Positions 47,130 to 59,900 of a stretch of DNA of 64,000 nucleotides are shown here, piece by piece. The stretch is from positions 124,001-188,000 of the forward strand of contig VWZL01001290.1 in assembly GCA_013396915.1 (NCBI GenBank), written 5' to 3'. Position 1 is the first letter of the stretch, and each line of letters begins with the position of its first letter. Under the pieces are notes generated by a model. That model made no database searches and was not told the DNA's origin. It saw nothing but the letters and a program-made list of their open reading frames with translations. Source of the stretch: Stercorarius parasiticus. Lineage: Eukaryota > Chordata > Aves > Charadriiformes > Stercorariidae. The position numbers and the translations under genes were made by a program.

Positions 47130-50100
47130 CAATTGCCTAGGACAACTACGGAACAACTAATTAGGAGCAACTAATGTCTTTGGTGTGCCTAGCAAACTTG
47201 GAGTGCCCTAGCATTTCTTGAGATCTGGAACAAGTTTTATAGTACCTATGGGAGGAATGATGTGTGATCATGGACTTTGCAGTCTGCGGGGGACAGTTCT
47301 TTTGACCAAAAGATTAAACTGAGCTTTAAAATGTAATTTTGCATGCAGCAGAATGCAGTATGATTTCCACAGGCAGCGTTGGAAGTAAATGGTGAAAGAA
47401 ACCTATCTAACATTGTCGGCTCTGCTACACTTTTTCCTGAAACACTTTTAAAAGCAGTTTTAATCAGAGGCTGAGTATGAAGTCATTGGTAAACTTTTCA
47501 GGCATTCTGATACAAAATTCAGCTGAATTAGGTATTTAATGGGTCAAGACTTAAAATAGGATAGTGATGATATGCTTCTTTTATCAATTTAAATCCATAT
47601 CACATTTAACCGTGTATATATTACACACATACAGAAGTAAATTGATTACTCCTTACTGAGCTGTAATTATCCAGAAGGTTTGGCGGTTGAAGGCGAAGCG
47701 GAAAGGCAATGTTTCCTTGACAAACTAATGGAGCTAGCTGTTGTTTTAAAACACTGGGAAAAGTTATAAAACCACAATGAAGAAAGAGAATAGCTTTCAA
47801 CTTTTACAAAACAGGTTTCCCTTGATAAAACTTTAACTAAATTTATGAGAAGTGACATTAAATTTTAATTCCATTTTTAGAGAAACAGCTTTTTTATCTT
47901 CCTAATTCTATGCATGTGACTAATCCAGATGACTTAATTGTGTCTACTCACATACTTAAAATTAAATGACTACTTAAGTGTTGGTATGATTAGTTTCTTG
48001 CTGACTGTATGGTGGAGTCATGTCCCATCCATCTTATACCAGATGCATTTTGTAAATTATTTTTATGCTAAATATTTTATATTATGTTGAATTTGAAAAA
48101 AAATTATTAGAAGATTGTTATTAGCTTGTTGCCTTCACTGCTTAGACAGTTGCAGAGCACCCCGTAAGGCTATTATCAACATGAATACGGGAGGCTGATT
48201 TCCTTGTATAAAACTGACGCATTCTGCTAATAAGAGGTGCTTTATTTTAGAACTATCTCTGTGAAAGTAGCCATTTACTTCTTGACACATACCTCATAGT
48301 AAGATTATTTTTTTAAGTGGAATATAGTCTTTCCAATGACCGACACAAGCTGTACACCTGTATGTTAAAACATTTTTTAAAGTACCTAAAATAATCTAGT
48401 TACTTTTTGAAATTATTTTTCTCTCTTAGCCCCTAAAATGTTTGCTCCAAACCATATTCTAACCCACCTCCTAATATACCTTGACACATGTCATATTTCC
48501 TAGATTCCTATTATCAGAATTATTGATATTTACTCCACATCAACAAAGCTGACGTACTAATACCAAGCACATGCCTGCAACTCATTTATGTCATGAAAAC
48601 AATCCTAGGAATGTAAAATTATTCCATACACAGATAAAAAGAAATTGGCTGTGTATAAACTATTAATACGTTTTCAATTCTAAAACAGGAGCAATAGCCT
48701 GCTGTCCCCAGTTACAAAAGGAGAGGAACCACTTAATCCCAGAAATAAAATACATGGGGAAAGGTGATGGGTAACTGTGCATCATTACACAAAAGTGAAA
48801 TTTTCTAATGTTAACAGAACCAGTATTATACTAAACCATTAGAAAATATTATTCAAAAGATAATAGACTAAGGCACATGCCAATGCCCTTTGAAAGCAGA
48901 GAAAAGGCGCTGACTCCAGCAAAAAATTTTAGGATCTAAAATGTGTTTGTTATCAAAAAGGTAGAAAGTGCAAAAGCAGTTTCCACCATTTAGGACTTGT
49001 CTGCAGTTATTACAAAAAAAATGCTACTGTATATTTGCAAACTGCATTTTATCTAAGTAAGTCTCATAGTGAAGCATCTCATCCACCTGAGATTGCACAT
49101 CCATATTCCTGAAATAGGGCTAAGGAAGTTTAAATTTCTCCTTGAAAAGAAAGTGTGGTCAATGGATGGTGATTTCATTGCTCAAAGCAATGCATTAGAG
49201 GGAAGAAAATTTATCATGTGCATTATGTCAGCTGATATGCATTCCATAAACAGGCTTGTAAAATCAGAGACTTTGTATAGAAGAGAATGAAAGGAACTCG
49301 CATATGGCTGCATGTATATCCTGCATATATACATGCATGTGCATATGCTGTTGTGAAATTGACTGTATCATAATTACATTTGCACAGTAATTTAATTTTA
49401 ATGTTGTATATGGAATGCTCACCAGGAACTTTCCTTCTGCCACTTAGTCATTTAACCATGGATATGGTAAAATAGAAATAAAAACCTAAGTAGCAGGTGA
49501 CAGCCATTTGCCGTAGGAGCTTTCCAAGGTATTTCTTTTCCCTTAAAAATACATAGAATGGAGAATACATAAAAGCTAACACAGAAAGTATTTCTACAGC
49601 CTCAACTAGTATGTGATTACTTCTGACATAATATGGACTGAAATAATGTTAACTAACTGATAGCTATTTCTTTCATTATTGTCCCTCAATAAGCCCGATA
49701 ACAGTTCATTATTTGCTTCCTAATTGCCAGGCAGTGGATAGCAAAGACTTTCCATCCTTTTGTCACTTTATTGCTGGTGACTAGGGCACTGCCTACGAAT
49801 AGGAATCTGGTTCAAGGTGATGTCCTAACCTAGACCCACTTGAGGTTAGAATTGCTCTCAGAAGTAGGTCGTGGGAGACAGGTACCTTTCCCACATTATA
49901 CACATAAAATTGTATCAGAAAAACAAGTTCCCTGCCATAATGAATAACGACTGAAGTTGAAGGGGGAAAATGCATACACGTACATTAAGTTATCCATAAG
50001 TTTGGCAGTTAAGTTGCTTGTTTTGAAGATAACAGGTGTACTTGTCAAGTTTTTTTCCTACCTCATGTAGCAAGGATTTAACTTAGTCTTCAGTGAAAAG

Positions 50101-53100
50101 AACGACTAATATTTGAAGATACTTCTGACAAAATATAATGATGTAAGTCACAAAATATAGTTTTTAGGATATGACATTTTATTTAGACCTTTAAATTGCC
50201 TTGTCAGCAATGGAATGTATATAGAAGAGTATCAACAATATCCCTTAAGAATTACTTTAAAATCATACTATAAAGCCATTATTTTAAAACTTGGTTTACA
50301 GAACAACATGGCATGGAAGACTGCATCTAATCTGAGAATATATTTCCAAATGAATAAAATAGCATACACTTAAGTTTCAAACTTAACAAATAAATTCCCC
50401 TCTAGCTTACGCTGGGGAAAGGTGCTTCACATGGAAAGAGTGATTCCACTTAACGTTCTGAAACCCTGCTTACACGGTTATAACCTTTGTCATCACTAAA
50501 TGCTGAGGGGAAAGTTTTAACTTTAGTGATACACTGGAATGGGCATCACAGCAGAAGTCATCTTTTCCAGCATACCCTATTAAGAGATTTCTAGTATTGC
50601 TATGGAAATCACTTATAACTGCAAGATACTGCACATCGTTAAATGCACTCAGTGGGCTGTAATACAAGATCTACTGAATGAAGTGCTACGCTGTCATTTC
50701 GGTAAAGATCAGCATAGATCAGCATCAGTATCTTTTCAAACCATTTTTTGATACATTTTAGTCACAATCAAAGCTACATTTTGAAAACAGTTTTTGTATT
50801 CAGTAAAATTTACCAGTTGCCTGTCCACCTAATCATCACCTACTTTTCTCATCTTTAATGTTTCCTATTAGTTCACCAACTGCTGCTTTTTATTATGTGT
50901 CACAAGTGTCACGTACATTTTCTCCACAGGTTGTCATTACTATTTACTGGGTGACCTAAGACAGAAGATGCTAACCTATTCATTAAAAAAATACAGGCTA
51001 ACTAGATAGACATCAAATCAAAATGTTAATTATATACATTCATGCACCAGTAATCTCAAAAATGATGAGATCTTTTCCTTTGATACTTGTCATTTCAGAG
51101 GACCTTTGAAAACTTAAGAATTTTCCTGGGACATTATATGTGTCAGTCCATAGTAATTCTGTTTTTTCCTACCTCTCTGGGTATTAACAAAGCAGTGACA
51201 AGTAAATTAATTTGGTAACTTTTGAATCGTAAGACAGCTATATCAACATCAAGGAGAGAACAAAGTATTTTCCTAATGCTTCCCCTAATTTCACAAAAAA
51301 TATGTCAGAATAACACTGGGCTCTATAGAAAGTAATTCAAGGTTCAGGTTTTTTATGGGAAAAGTAATAAATATTTAGAAAGAAACCTTTGCAAGTCCCC
51401 TGTTGTCATCAGACTGAATCAAAATGATAGATAATAAAGCTGGGGTTTGGATGGGTTGTGATTTTTTTTTTTAGCAATTTTGCTGTTTTCCTCACTACTA
51501 AGTATTTCTGCTTTTCTCAATCCTGTGCTGTTGCAAGGGTCCTTTCTTCCAACCACTCCCTAGGTGCTCCTGTATCACAGAGGGTGCATCTTTCACCAGC
51601 TGGTCACAGGTTTCCCTTTATGTTTTTGCCAAAGTTTAGGGGGATTGGGATAAGGGAAATTCTGAATACAGATCCTGTAATGTGCAAGTGTAAGGCCGGC
51701 TTGGAAAGTCTGAATATCAAGCTTTCCAAACTGAAGTTAACCGCGCATAAAAGTTGCAGTTTGCCCAGAGGGGTTAGGCCTAAAAATCTGCTTTGTCAGA
51801 TGAAGACCTGCCTTTAAAAGTTACATGTGTACTTCCCATTACTACATTTTTTTTTATACTGAAACTATCATCTCAACACCTAGAAGAAAGGTGAGGGAAC
51901 AAAGACACAACCATGGATGATTTCAGTCTTTTGCCCTAGAACACCTGCCCATTGAGTGCTCCTGCACAAAATCCAGTGCAGTCACCGTAAAGGCTGGCTG
52001 ACCTCCACACACATCAGAGCTCCAGAGTTCACACTTCACCACATCTCCTGTCTACCTTATGACTGTGAGCATCTGCCTTTGTTATCCCTGGATAACAGCT
52101 CTATTACTGTCCATACATGCTGTCCATCTGGACAGGTGCCAAAGACCTGCAGCCACATGTGTGCCCCTCTTCTACTACTCCCAAAAGAAATCTTGAGCGT
52201 GTCAGCCCAGAGCTGGATGACAGACTGATAGGAAGTTGGCTACTTACCCTCACTAGCTGTTTAAACCCAGCATGCCCTAACATGTGCTAAAAGCCATGAC
52301 AGAAGGATTCTGATTTTGGTGTCAGCAAAGAGGACCTTTCCCTTCTGAGGTCCCTGTGCCACGTGCAGTGAAGGGCCTCTCATAACATGGAACAGTGAAA
52401 GAAAAAATTAGTTGCCTGTAAAATTACAATAAAGCATAATTTGCAGCAAGCATTTGTGGATTTTAGAAAAAAAGCATGTAGGAAAGTTCTAAAGCATCTG
52501 CATTGCAAAAATAACAAGTAAGGGAATTTCTGAGAATTTTTGACCCTCAAAAATTCCGTTGGCTTAGTCCTTGTGATTTCAGTAGAGCAATGCCACTGAC
52601 AGATTACATGTAGACTTCTGCAGGGAACAAAAAAATAAATAAAAAGTTAACAAATCTCAGATGAGCTTTGAGGTGGGGAAGAATGAACTGCTCAGCTGAG
52701 GGAGTGTATGAGGCTTCAGAGAAGAGCTGAAGTTCTACCCATCTATTTTTTGTTTGTTTCTTTCTTAACATCAGCATGTGTTCCCTTGCTTTGGGAATGA
52801 AGGCGGCATCTTCATGTCGTGGGCTGAAATGTTCACAGAACCCAGGCATCTTTCTTTTAAGTTTAAATCACAATATTTCTGTAATCTGGCTAGAAGAGGC
52901 ATTCACTAACCTAGATCCTGGTGGTAGGTACTAGCAAGGTGATCTTCTCAGTGAGTGAATATAAGCAGAGGAAATGCAAGCAGCATGAATGAAGACTGGA
53001 AACACTGAAGGCGAGTGTAGACAGATAGAATTCCAACCTAATCTTGACAGAGGCAGCATGTTGTCCCTGTTGCTGAAAGGTTTGAGTGATTTTTGGACAA

Positions 53101-56100
53101 ACAGTTTTTAAATTGCTTGTCTGTTCCAAGAGTGCCTTTTCTTTGGAGTAATCTATCCTAAATCCTAACTGTTTCTCCCTCTGGGGACTTCCTTCCTATT
53201 TTGTACTCAATAGAGGGTCCAATGAACCATCGTTGCCCAAAAGTTATCCCTATAGACTTCTGGAATTTGCAAAAATGGTGGTTTAAGAAGGGCATCTGTG
53301 CACATGGATGTCCAAACGGATACAGGAGAAACACAGCTTTTGACAGTTCCATTTACAAGTCAACTGGACTTGGTTCTGCCATTGCCAGAGAGCTGTGATG
53401 GGATGGCTGTCTTTACTACCAAATCCCTCTTAAGGCTAGCGCACCACTGGAGCAGATTTGCTTGTAATGGAACATAAAGTAATATTAGAAAGATTAATTG
53501 AACTGTTTTAATAATATTGGTAGCACTGGTGAAATCTAGAACATGGTGAAATGTATGGTTATTTACAAGCAGTTTACTGCAAACAACTGTGGTAAAGTTT
53601 ATCTCCTTGTGCTTTAGTTCATCTGTCGTTCTCACTCTGACCACGTACTGATGCACTGGAAACTTTGTCCTCCTTCACCATCCTGAACAGTCTCAACTCA
53701 TTCCAGTCCTGTCACAGCTCATTTTATTCACCCACACATTGCAGATTTCTAGAGCAATCTCTTTATGAGGTAACTGCTGAGCACTTTTGTCAGACTTTTC
53801 CCCAGATTCTCTGAAAATCTCAGCCTCCTGGACTAGTTCCATATTTTGAATGCTCATGTCTGGCCATGGCCCAAACAGAGCACATTTGTCAGCTCAGCCA
53901 GGACATTAATATTCACATTGTGTCCTATCCCTTACAGCTAGCATTTAAGCCTTGAGAATACCGGAAAGATGCCTGGGAGGATGTGAAAGGATATTATTTC
54001 TACCTTTAAATAGAAAGAAAAAATATATGATACCAAAGCTACCAGCACACTCAATGATTAATTTTTTAAAAGCAGAACTCTCTAGGTTATATTAAGAGCC
54101 ACAACAGCAAATATTGCATGTGCAGTTGAGAATATTTAATAGCAATTTTAAGTTACATAACTACTAAATTATTTGAAATAGGCATTTGTGCTGCTCTAAG
54201 CATACACAGACACACGTAGACTCATGAATAATTGTCTTTCCTTTCTGAATGACCTGTCCCTTTTCGTCTGATGCCTGTCTCTGAATTGATTAAGTTTGAT
54301 GAATGGATGAATGCAAATTAATCTCCAGTTTTTGCCTGAGTAAGTTAGATTTTTATTTTTTTTTAAGTGGGGAAGTCAAAATAGTTTCTGCTGGGCATAT
54401 CTTGGATGTCCTTCATAATTGTAATACATCTGCAAGTAAATTCATTCTTGAATTATTTCAAGAAGTTCCCACTGTTACACTTAATTCCTTTTCTTGATCC
54501 CTCCTTTCAGCCTGTCTAAAATGAGTGGGTTTCTTATACAAAAATGCTGTAAAAGCAGTTGTATGATGCACTATGTATTTATGGGACAAGGAAACACAGC
54601 TGACCCTTTGAAAATTATGAAGTTTAAAATAAAGCATTAACCTCTTTCAGCTAATATATCTCTGATGGTTTATCTATTTTTAAAAAAACAGATTTTTGGC
54701 ATATGTATAACCTTTTATATTCTGGGATATTTTAGAAATATTTTAATATCTTTTTTTTCTCCTTTAAATATTAGTAGCCTAATAAAATTTGCAGTAAAAT
54801 AATTGAAAACATTTCCATTAACTTCATCAGAAATTGTTTAATTTGGATTAACAACATAGCATTTTTACAACATGCCCCAGTGAAATGCTGAGATATTGCT
54901 TAATACATTACACTGTTTATAAATAAAACTTTCATCATGTCCTTCCACACAATTTGATTATTATTCTGGAAAATGGGCCAAGTTGTTCTGAAAGCTAAAA
55001 GTAGATTTGCGTTCTGCTTTTAGATAACTTTAAAGGGTACAAGGTTGAATTTATTTCTTACACATTAATAGTTTATATTATAAATAAATATGGTACCAGG
55101 GAATGATCCAAGAAATAACCGAAACCTCATAGCCATGCACACATAGGCACTGGCGTTCATCCATGGTTTAGCTTGCATGGCTGACAAGGCCAGAAGAGCC
55201 ACTTTCCTTTCTCAAGTCTCCCACAGGTTTCTAACAAGCTTTATCCCTGTTTATTCCTGAAACCAGTCTTTTCTATTGTGGCAAGGAGCTGTGCTCCAAT
55301 GGATAATGAAACCTAGGGTCTCCACCATGCAGATGCTTTTGAGACAGAGTTCTGCAGCCCAAGGCTCTTGACACTATGCTTTTGTCTGAAATATTACATG
55401 AATCGATACAATACGTTTCAGTCTTTCAGGAGAAACACAGCTGTTGCTAAAGAAGTAACCACACTGTTTAAATGGCCATGTTTTTTGCAAAAAGTAATCG
55501 AGGGTACCTAATAATGGCTTCTGAAAGCAATGAAAAGGTTCTGTTAACGTTACTGGAAGCTAGACTGGATCACAAATCATTAATGTACTTGGTAATTGTA
55601 GCCTTTCTTTCACTTGACAAGATAATAAAAATTGGTGATCTGTTAGAGTGTAACAAGAAAGAACAAAATTCGTTTTATGCAAAAGTGGATTGTGCTACAA
55701 TGCAACAGTCTTACAGGGGTTTCTTATTTATAGATTTTTCTCTAAAAGGTGATAGTCGTCACCTTAATTTCTTGCCACTTTACATGAATATGTAGACTTA
55801 TCCTCAAAAGACCTCTAAAATACGGAAATTCAGTGTTACGAGGTGACAACTGTGGCTGAGGAAGGCACACGGGAGGCCTGTGGAAGAATCAGAAACTCTG
55901 ACTCTACAGAAAAATCTGAAATTCAGTGAAAAAATAAGCTTCAGTGTGTTCCACATTATTGGGAATGGGGGAAAAAAAGATCCCTCTACTAAATCCTCAA
56001 TACCAAACAAATATAAAGCACATTTAACCAAAAAGCATCTTCTATGGTGTGTTTCTTACAGTAATCTTTCATAACAGAAAGCGTCTAAGTTGGTATATTT

Positions 56101-56640
56101 TTTCCCACACTGAAGGAAAAACAAAAACACATACAAAAAATCAAGCTTCCTTTAAAAATCAAAGCAGCAAGAACAGTCACAGTAGTTTTCAATCCTCAGC
56201 CTGCAAGTAATAGATTTTCCACTTCTCTCCTGGTTTTATTAGAGTGATTCCATTTTCTTGTCAAACTGGATATCCACTTTTGAAAAAGCAGTCTGTGTTT
56301 GCTTTAGGCTCTATGCAAGGAGAGTAACATCCCAGAAGAAGCTTTATCATACGGTCAAAGCTGACGACCTACCACAATAATCTTGAGATGAAAATGAAAT
56401 ATCATTCTTGTGAAGTCTCTTGGGACTTCCACTTTTCTTTCAGTATAATAACTCTCTGAATGAGATGGATCCCCCAATGTATGAGCGTATCTCCACTGAG
56501 TTCAAAGGACCTATGTCAGTTTACACAAAATACAAATTCAGCCCTCTTGATTTTTTATATTGTTGAAAAATATGAATTTTCTAATGAATACCCTTCTTAT
56601 TAATTGTTTGTCTACATAGGGTTTTCCTTGTATCTTTAAC
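47130..56640. other. AT-rich stretch, no gene seen
   Basis: Only short chance frames and minor simple repeats, for example a 10-nt duplication GATCAGCATA at 50707-50726. No CR1 or other recognised family. Confidence 0.35.
50707..50726. repeat. 10-nt tandem duplication
   Basis: GATCAGCATA is followed immediately by GATCAGCATC. Confidence 0.8.
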
Positions 56641-56650
56641 TAAAAAAAAT

Positions 56651-56930
56651 AGAATCATAGAATCATAGAATCATAGAATNNNNNNNNNNNNNNNNNNNNN
56701 NNNNNNNNNNNNNNNNNNNNNNNNNNNNNNNNNNNNNNNNNNNNNNNNNNNNNNNNNNNNNNNNNNNNNNNNNNNNNNNNNNNNNNNNNNNNNNNNNNNN
56801 ATGGCTTGGTCTCCAGACCCCTCACCAGCTTGGTAGCTCTCCTCTGGACACACTCCAGCACTTCAATGTCCCTCTTGTACAGAGAGGCCCAGAACTGAAC
56901 ACAGTACTTGAGGTGAGGCCTCACCAATGT
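56651..56930 (-). mobile_element. CR1 LINE, interrupted by an assembly gap
   Basis: On the minus strand 56801-56930 encodes the CR1 ORF2 segment [20 protein letters not shown], then [19 protein letters not shown], the region at the end of the reverse-transcriptase domain. At 56651-56679 the plus strand shows the tail repeat, three and a half units of AGAATCAT. Between them lies N. Position and orientation agree with one CR1 copy whose middle is unsequenced. The 5' side is truncated near 56930. Confidence 0.9.
56680..56800. other. Assembly gap (121 N)
   Basis: Run of N inside a CR1 copy. The flanking CR1 coordinates imply that more than 121 nt is missing unless the element carries an internal deletion. 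Confidence 0.95.
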
Positions 56931-56974
56931 TTCTTTGAATTTTAGTTCTCTGCCTGTGATTAAAAAGCACAAAG

Positions 56975-59900
56975 AATTTTAAGTCAGGAAGATCTGGAAG
57001 TTCTTCAGTAACCAATCTCCATACCTGAAAAACTAAATCTGCAGATGTTCCATTTCATATTTTATCAGTGCAATCACTTTCAAATATACTACAATAAGTG
57101 CAATGTCTTCATGCATTCGGTTTTCATATAAATCAGAATACTACACTGCTATTAGATGCAGGTAAAGCAGCCTGAAGAGCTAGCAGGTAGAATCCAGGCT
57201 GCACACAAAATAAGGGGAAGTCATTAATCAGAGGTGAACCCCCAAAACATGGGTCTACAGTATTGTTCAAAGTATTTCTCACTCTAGAAACAGATTGCTT
57301 TCAGAATAAGATCTTAGTTTCTCATAAAGAATTTCTATTTGTGGCCTTAGAGGAACCTGCAAGTTCATCAAATGTGAGAAAAAGCAAAACACTTAGCAAA
57401 TCCCTATGAACACTATACTCTCACTCCTCTCAACAATTAAACATTTTGTGTATTGGAAGCACAAAGATACAGCACTCTCTTCAGTTTGGGTGTCAGGCTT
57501 GATTTCACTGAAACAAAATTAAGCTATAGAAAGTTTTATAGACGGTTGACTTGAATTTCAGAAACAAACAAAAAATTTCTCTGATTCCATCATGAAAACA
57601 CCTCTCTTGCTTCTGAAACAGGACCATTTTTATACAAATAATACAACAAATAACAAATGTGGGTGATGTAGCAAGGATAAATTTTTGGTTTTGACTTTCT
57701 TCTTGTCAAATACTGGAGCAGTATTAAATCAATAGATGGTTTTGCCTGGTAACTACATAATATCCCGGTTATTCAACTTGTTTGTGCTTTGCTGTAAAAG
57801 TGTGATACTGAAGCCTTTGAGTTATGGACTAACAAGCACACACATGCATAACAAGGAAGACAATTATGGTCGTGCTATAGCTGCATTTCCAGTGAATTTC
57901 TAGAACATTTGTGAACAATTCTGTGAGAGGCAACCAAGGACCCTTCGGAAACTAAAAATTATAGACCAGTTTAACAATCCATTTAGCAGTAGAGCAAGCA
58001 GTGTAATTGCATGTGAATTCTTCAATTCAAATGTAAATTAACATATAGACAGCATGTTTTAGAGAGGCAAATGCAAATGATTTGCTTATTCCATTCTGTT
58101 TATATCATAGTTAAATGTAACACAAGTTTAAAAAAATTAAGTATGTCCCTGTCTAAGAAACCAAATGTTGATGGATCTGAAATTCCTGAAAATGTATATA
58201 TCTAATAAGAATAAGATCCAAACGCATGAAAAAAATAAAGGAACTGAAATCTACCAATATTTTGCCTCAGAAATATCAGAAACATCATAAAATAAGCTTG
58301 GAATCATTGCCTTCCCATCTGCTAAGCAGAAGCACTGGGCAGATCTGGAAGTTGTATGAGCTGCAGGTTGAACCTGACGTAGTCTCAAAGTTTCACAGTT
58401 ATCTCCTATAAAATAAAACTAAGAGAATTATCGACCAGTTTTATCTTTCACTAACAATGAAACTAAAGAAATAAAAGCCTGCAGCTATCTCAGTTTCCTT
58501 AGATTTCATGGGTGCAGTGGATGAAGTCTGTTCTGAGATCAGAATATATATTTTACATTATAGGATTTTAAAAGTACATCCATGAATGTGATTTTATTGT
58601 TGTTGTTAGTGCATGATAAAGTGAAAAGCCCTTGCGCCTTGGAAAAATCCCACCATTACGTTATTTCAACCCATTACTAATACAACAAAAAAAAAGTATT
58701 CCTAATGCTGCTTCTCCAAAACTCCTTCCAGTGAGAAAGTTGATGGTGCTACCAAATTTGCAATCAGAAGCTCTAGTAAACATATGACATCTTACAAGTT
58801 ACAAACATGTGCAACAACAGATCACTGCCATTTTCCCAGACAAAACCTTCATAGACTAAAAGACTAAATTTGCTTTAACAATAGGTATGGAACTTTACTA
58901 TGAGAGCTAAAAAGGGTGCAACTATTTTTTTTTTCTCAGCTCTCAGAATTTTTGTAAAGTATCTTAAATTTAAAGAGGGAGGAGCACTGATGAGGCACAT
59001 TTCTGTGCTCAAAGGGTGTCCTTTGTAGATAAGACATTATTGCTTTCCAAGGAAAACACATGTACTTTAATTTGAACAGAACATTGACATTGATTTCTAT
59101 TACACATTCAGAATAAACATTGTTTCTACCAGAGATGTAAATTTTCTTGAAATTCTTCATTACTTCATGTTAATATGTTACAGTGCTCAAGAAATAAATG
59201 ATAAAGATTTCCAACTGTGTTTATTATTCTTTTGATAGATATTTTTACTGGTCCTGTGTACTTAAAAGAAATATATTTTTTTTTCATGCTCTTCTTACAT
59301 TCTTTTTGAACAACTTTAGTACCACGCTTTGTCTGCTTTCCCTTTAAAAAAAAACAAACAAAATAAAAAACAATCTGCACTCCCTGCAAATATTTCTGTC
59401 ATTTCACCAGGCGCAGACTTTGTGGGCTGATCTTGTACCCACGCACATCATGACCCTTTCAGCTAATTATGCCCAGGATCATCTCAATTCTCATTCCATC
59501 ATTTAACTCTTGAAACGTGCCCTCCTACATTTACGTAGTTAGAAATCTGCCAGTTCATGGCTATGTCCATAATATTTCGAAATGCACAGGTACTCCTAAA
59601 CCCCTTTGGACTCAGTTTAATGAAATTAAATTTCTTTGGGAGCACAAATTCTCATCACTTGCTTTGCATCTGTTTCTGTCTCTATGCGGCTTGAGTACGT
59701 AGTGTTGATTTTAGTGCGAGCAAAACTCAGCCTGAAGTATGTCAAGTTTCAGAGAGATTAAAAGGAAGAATGTTACAGCAAGTGTGGAGTACTACAAACT
59801 AAAAATATCTTGGTAATTAGCAATGTAAATTACAGCAAAATCCCAATTTCTTTCTGACCTGGGAAAAAGCAACTGAAATGTAGTAAGAGACAATAATTTT

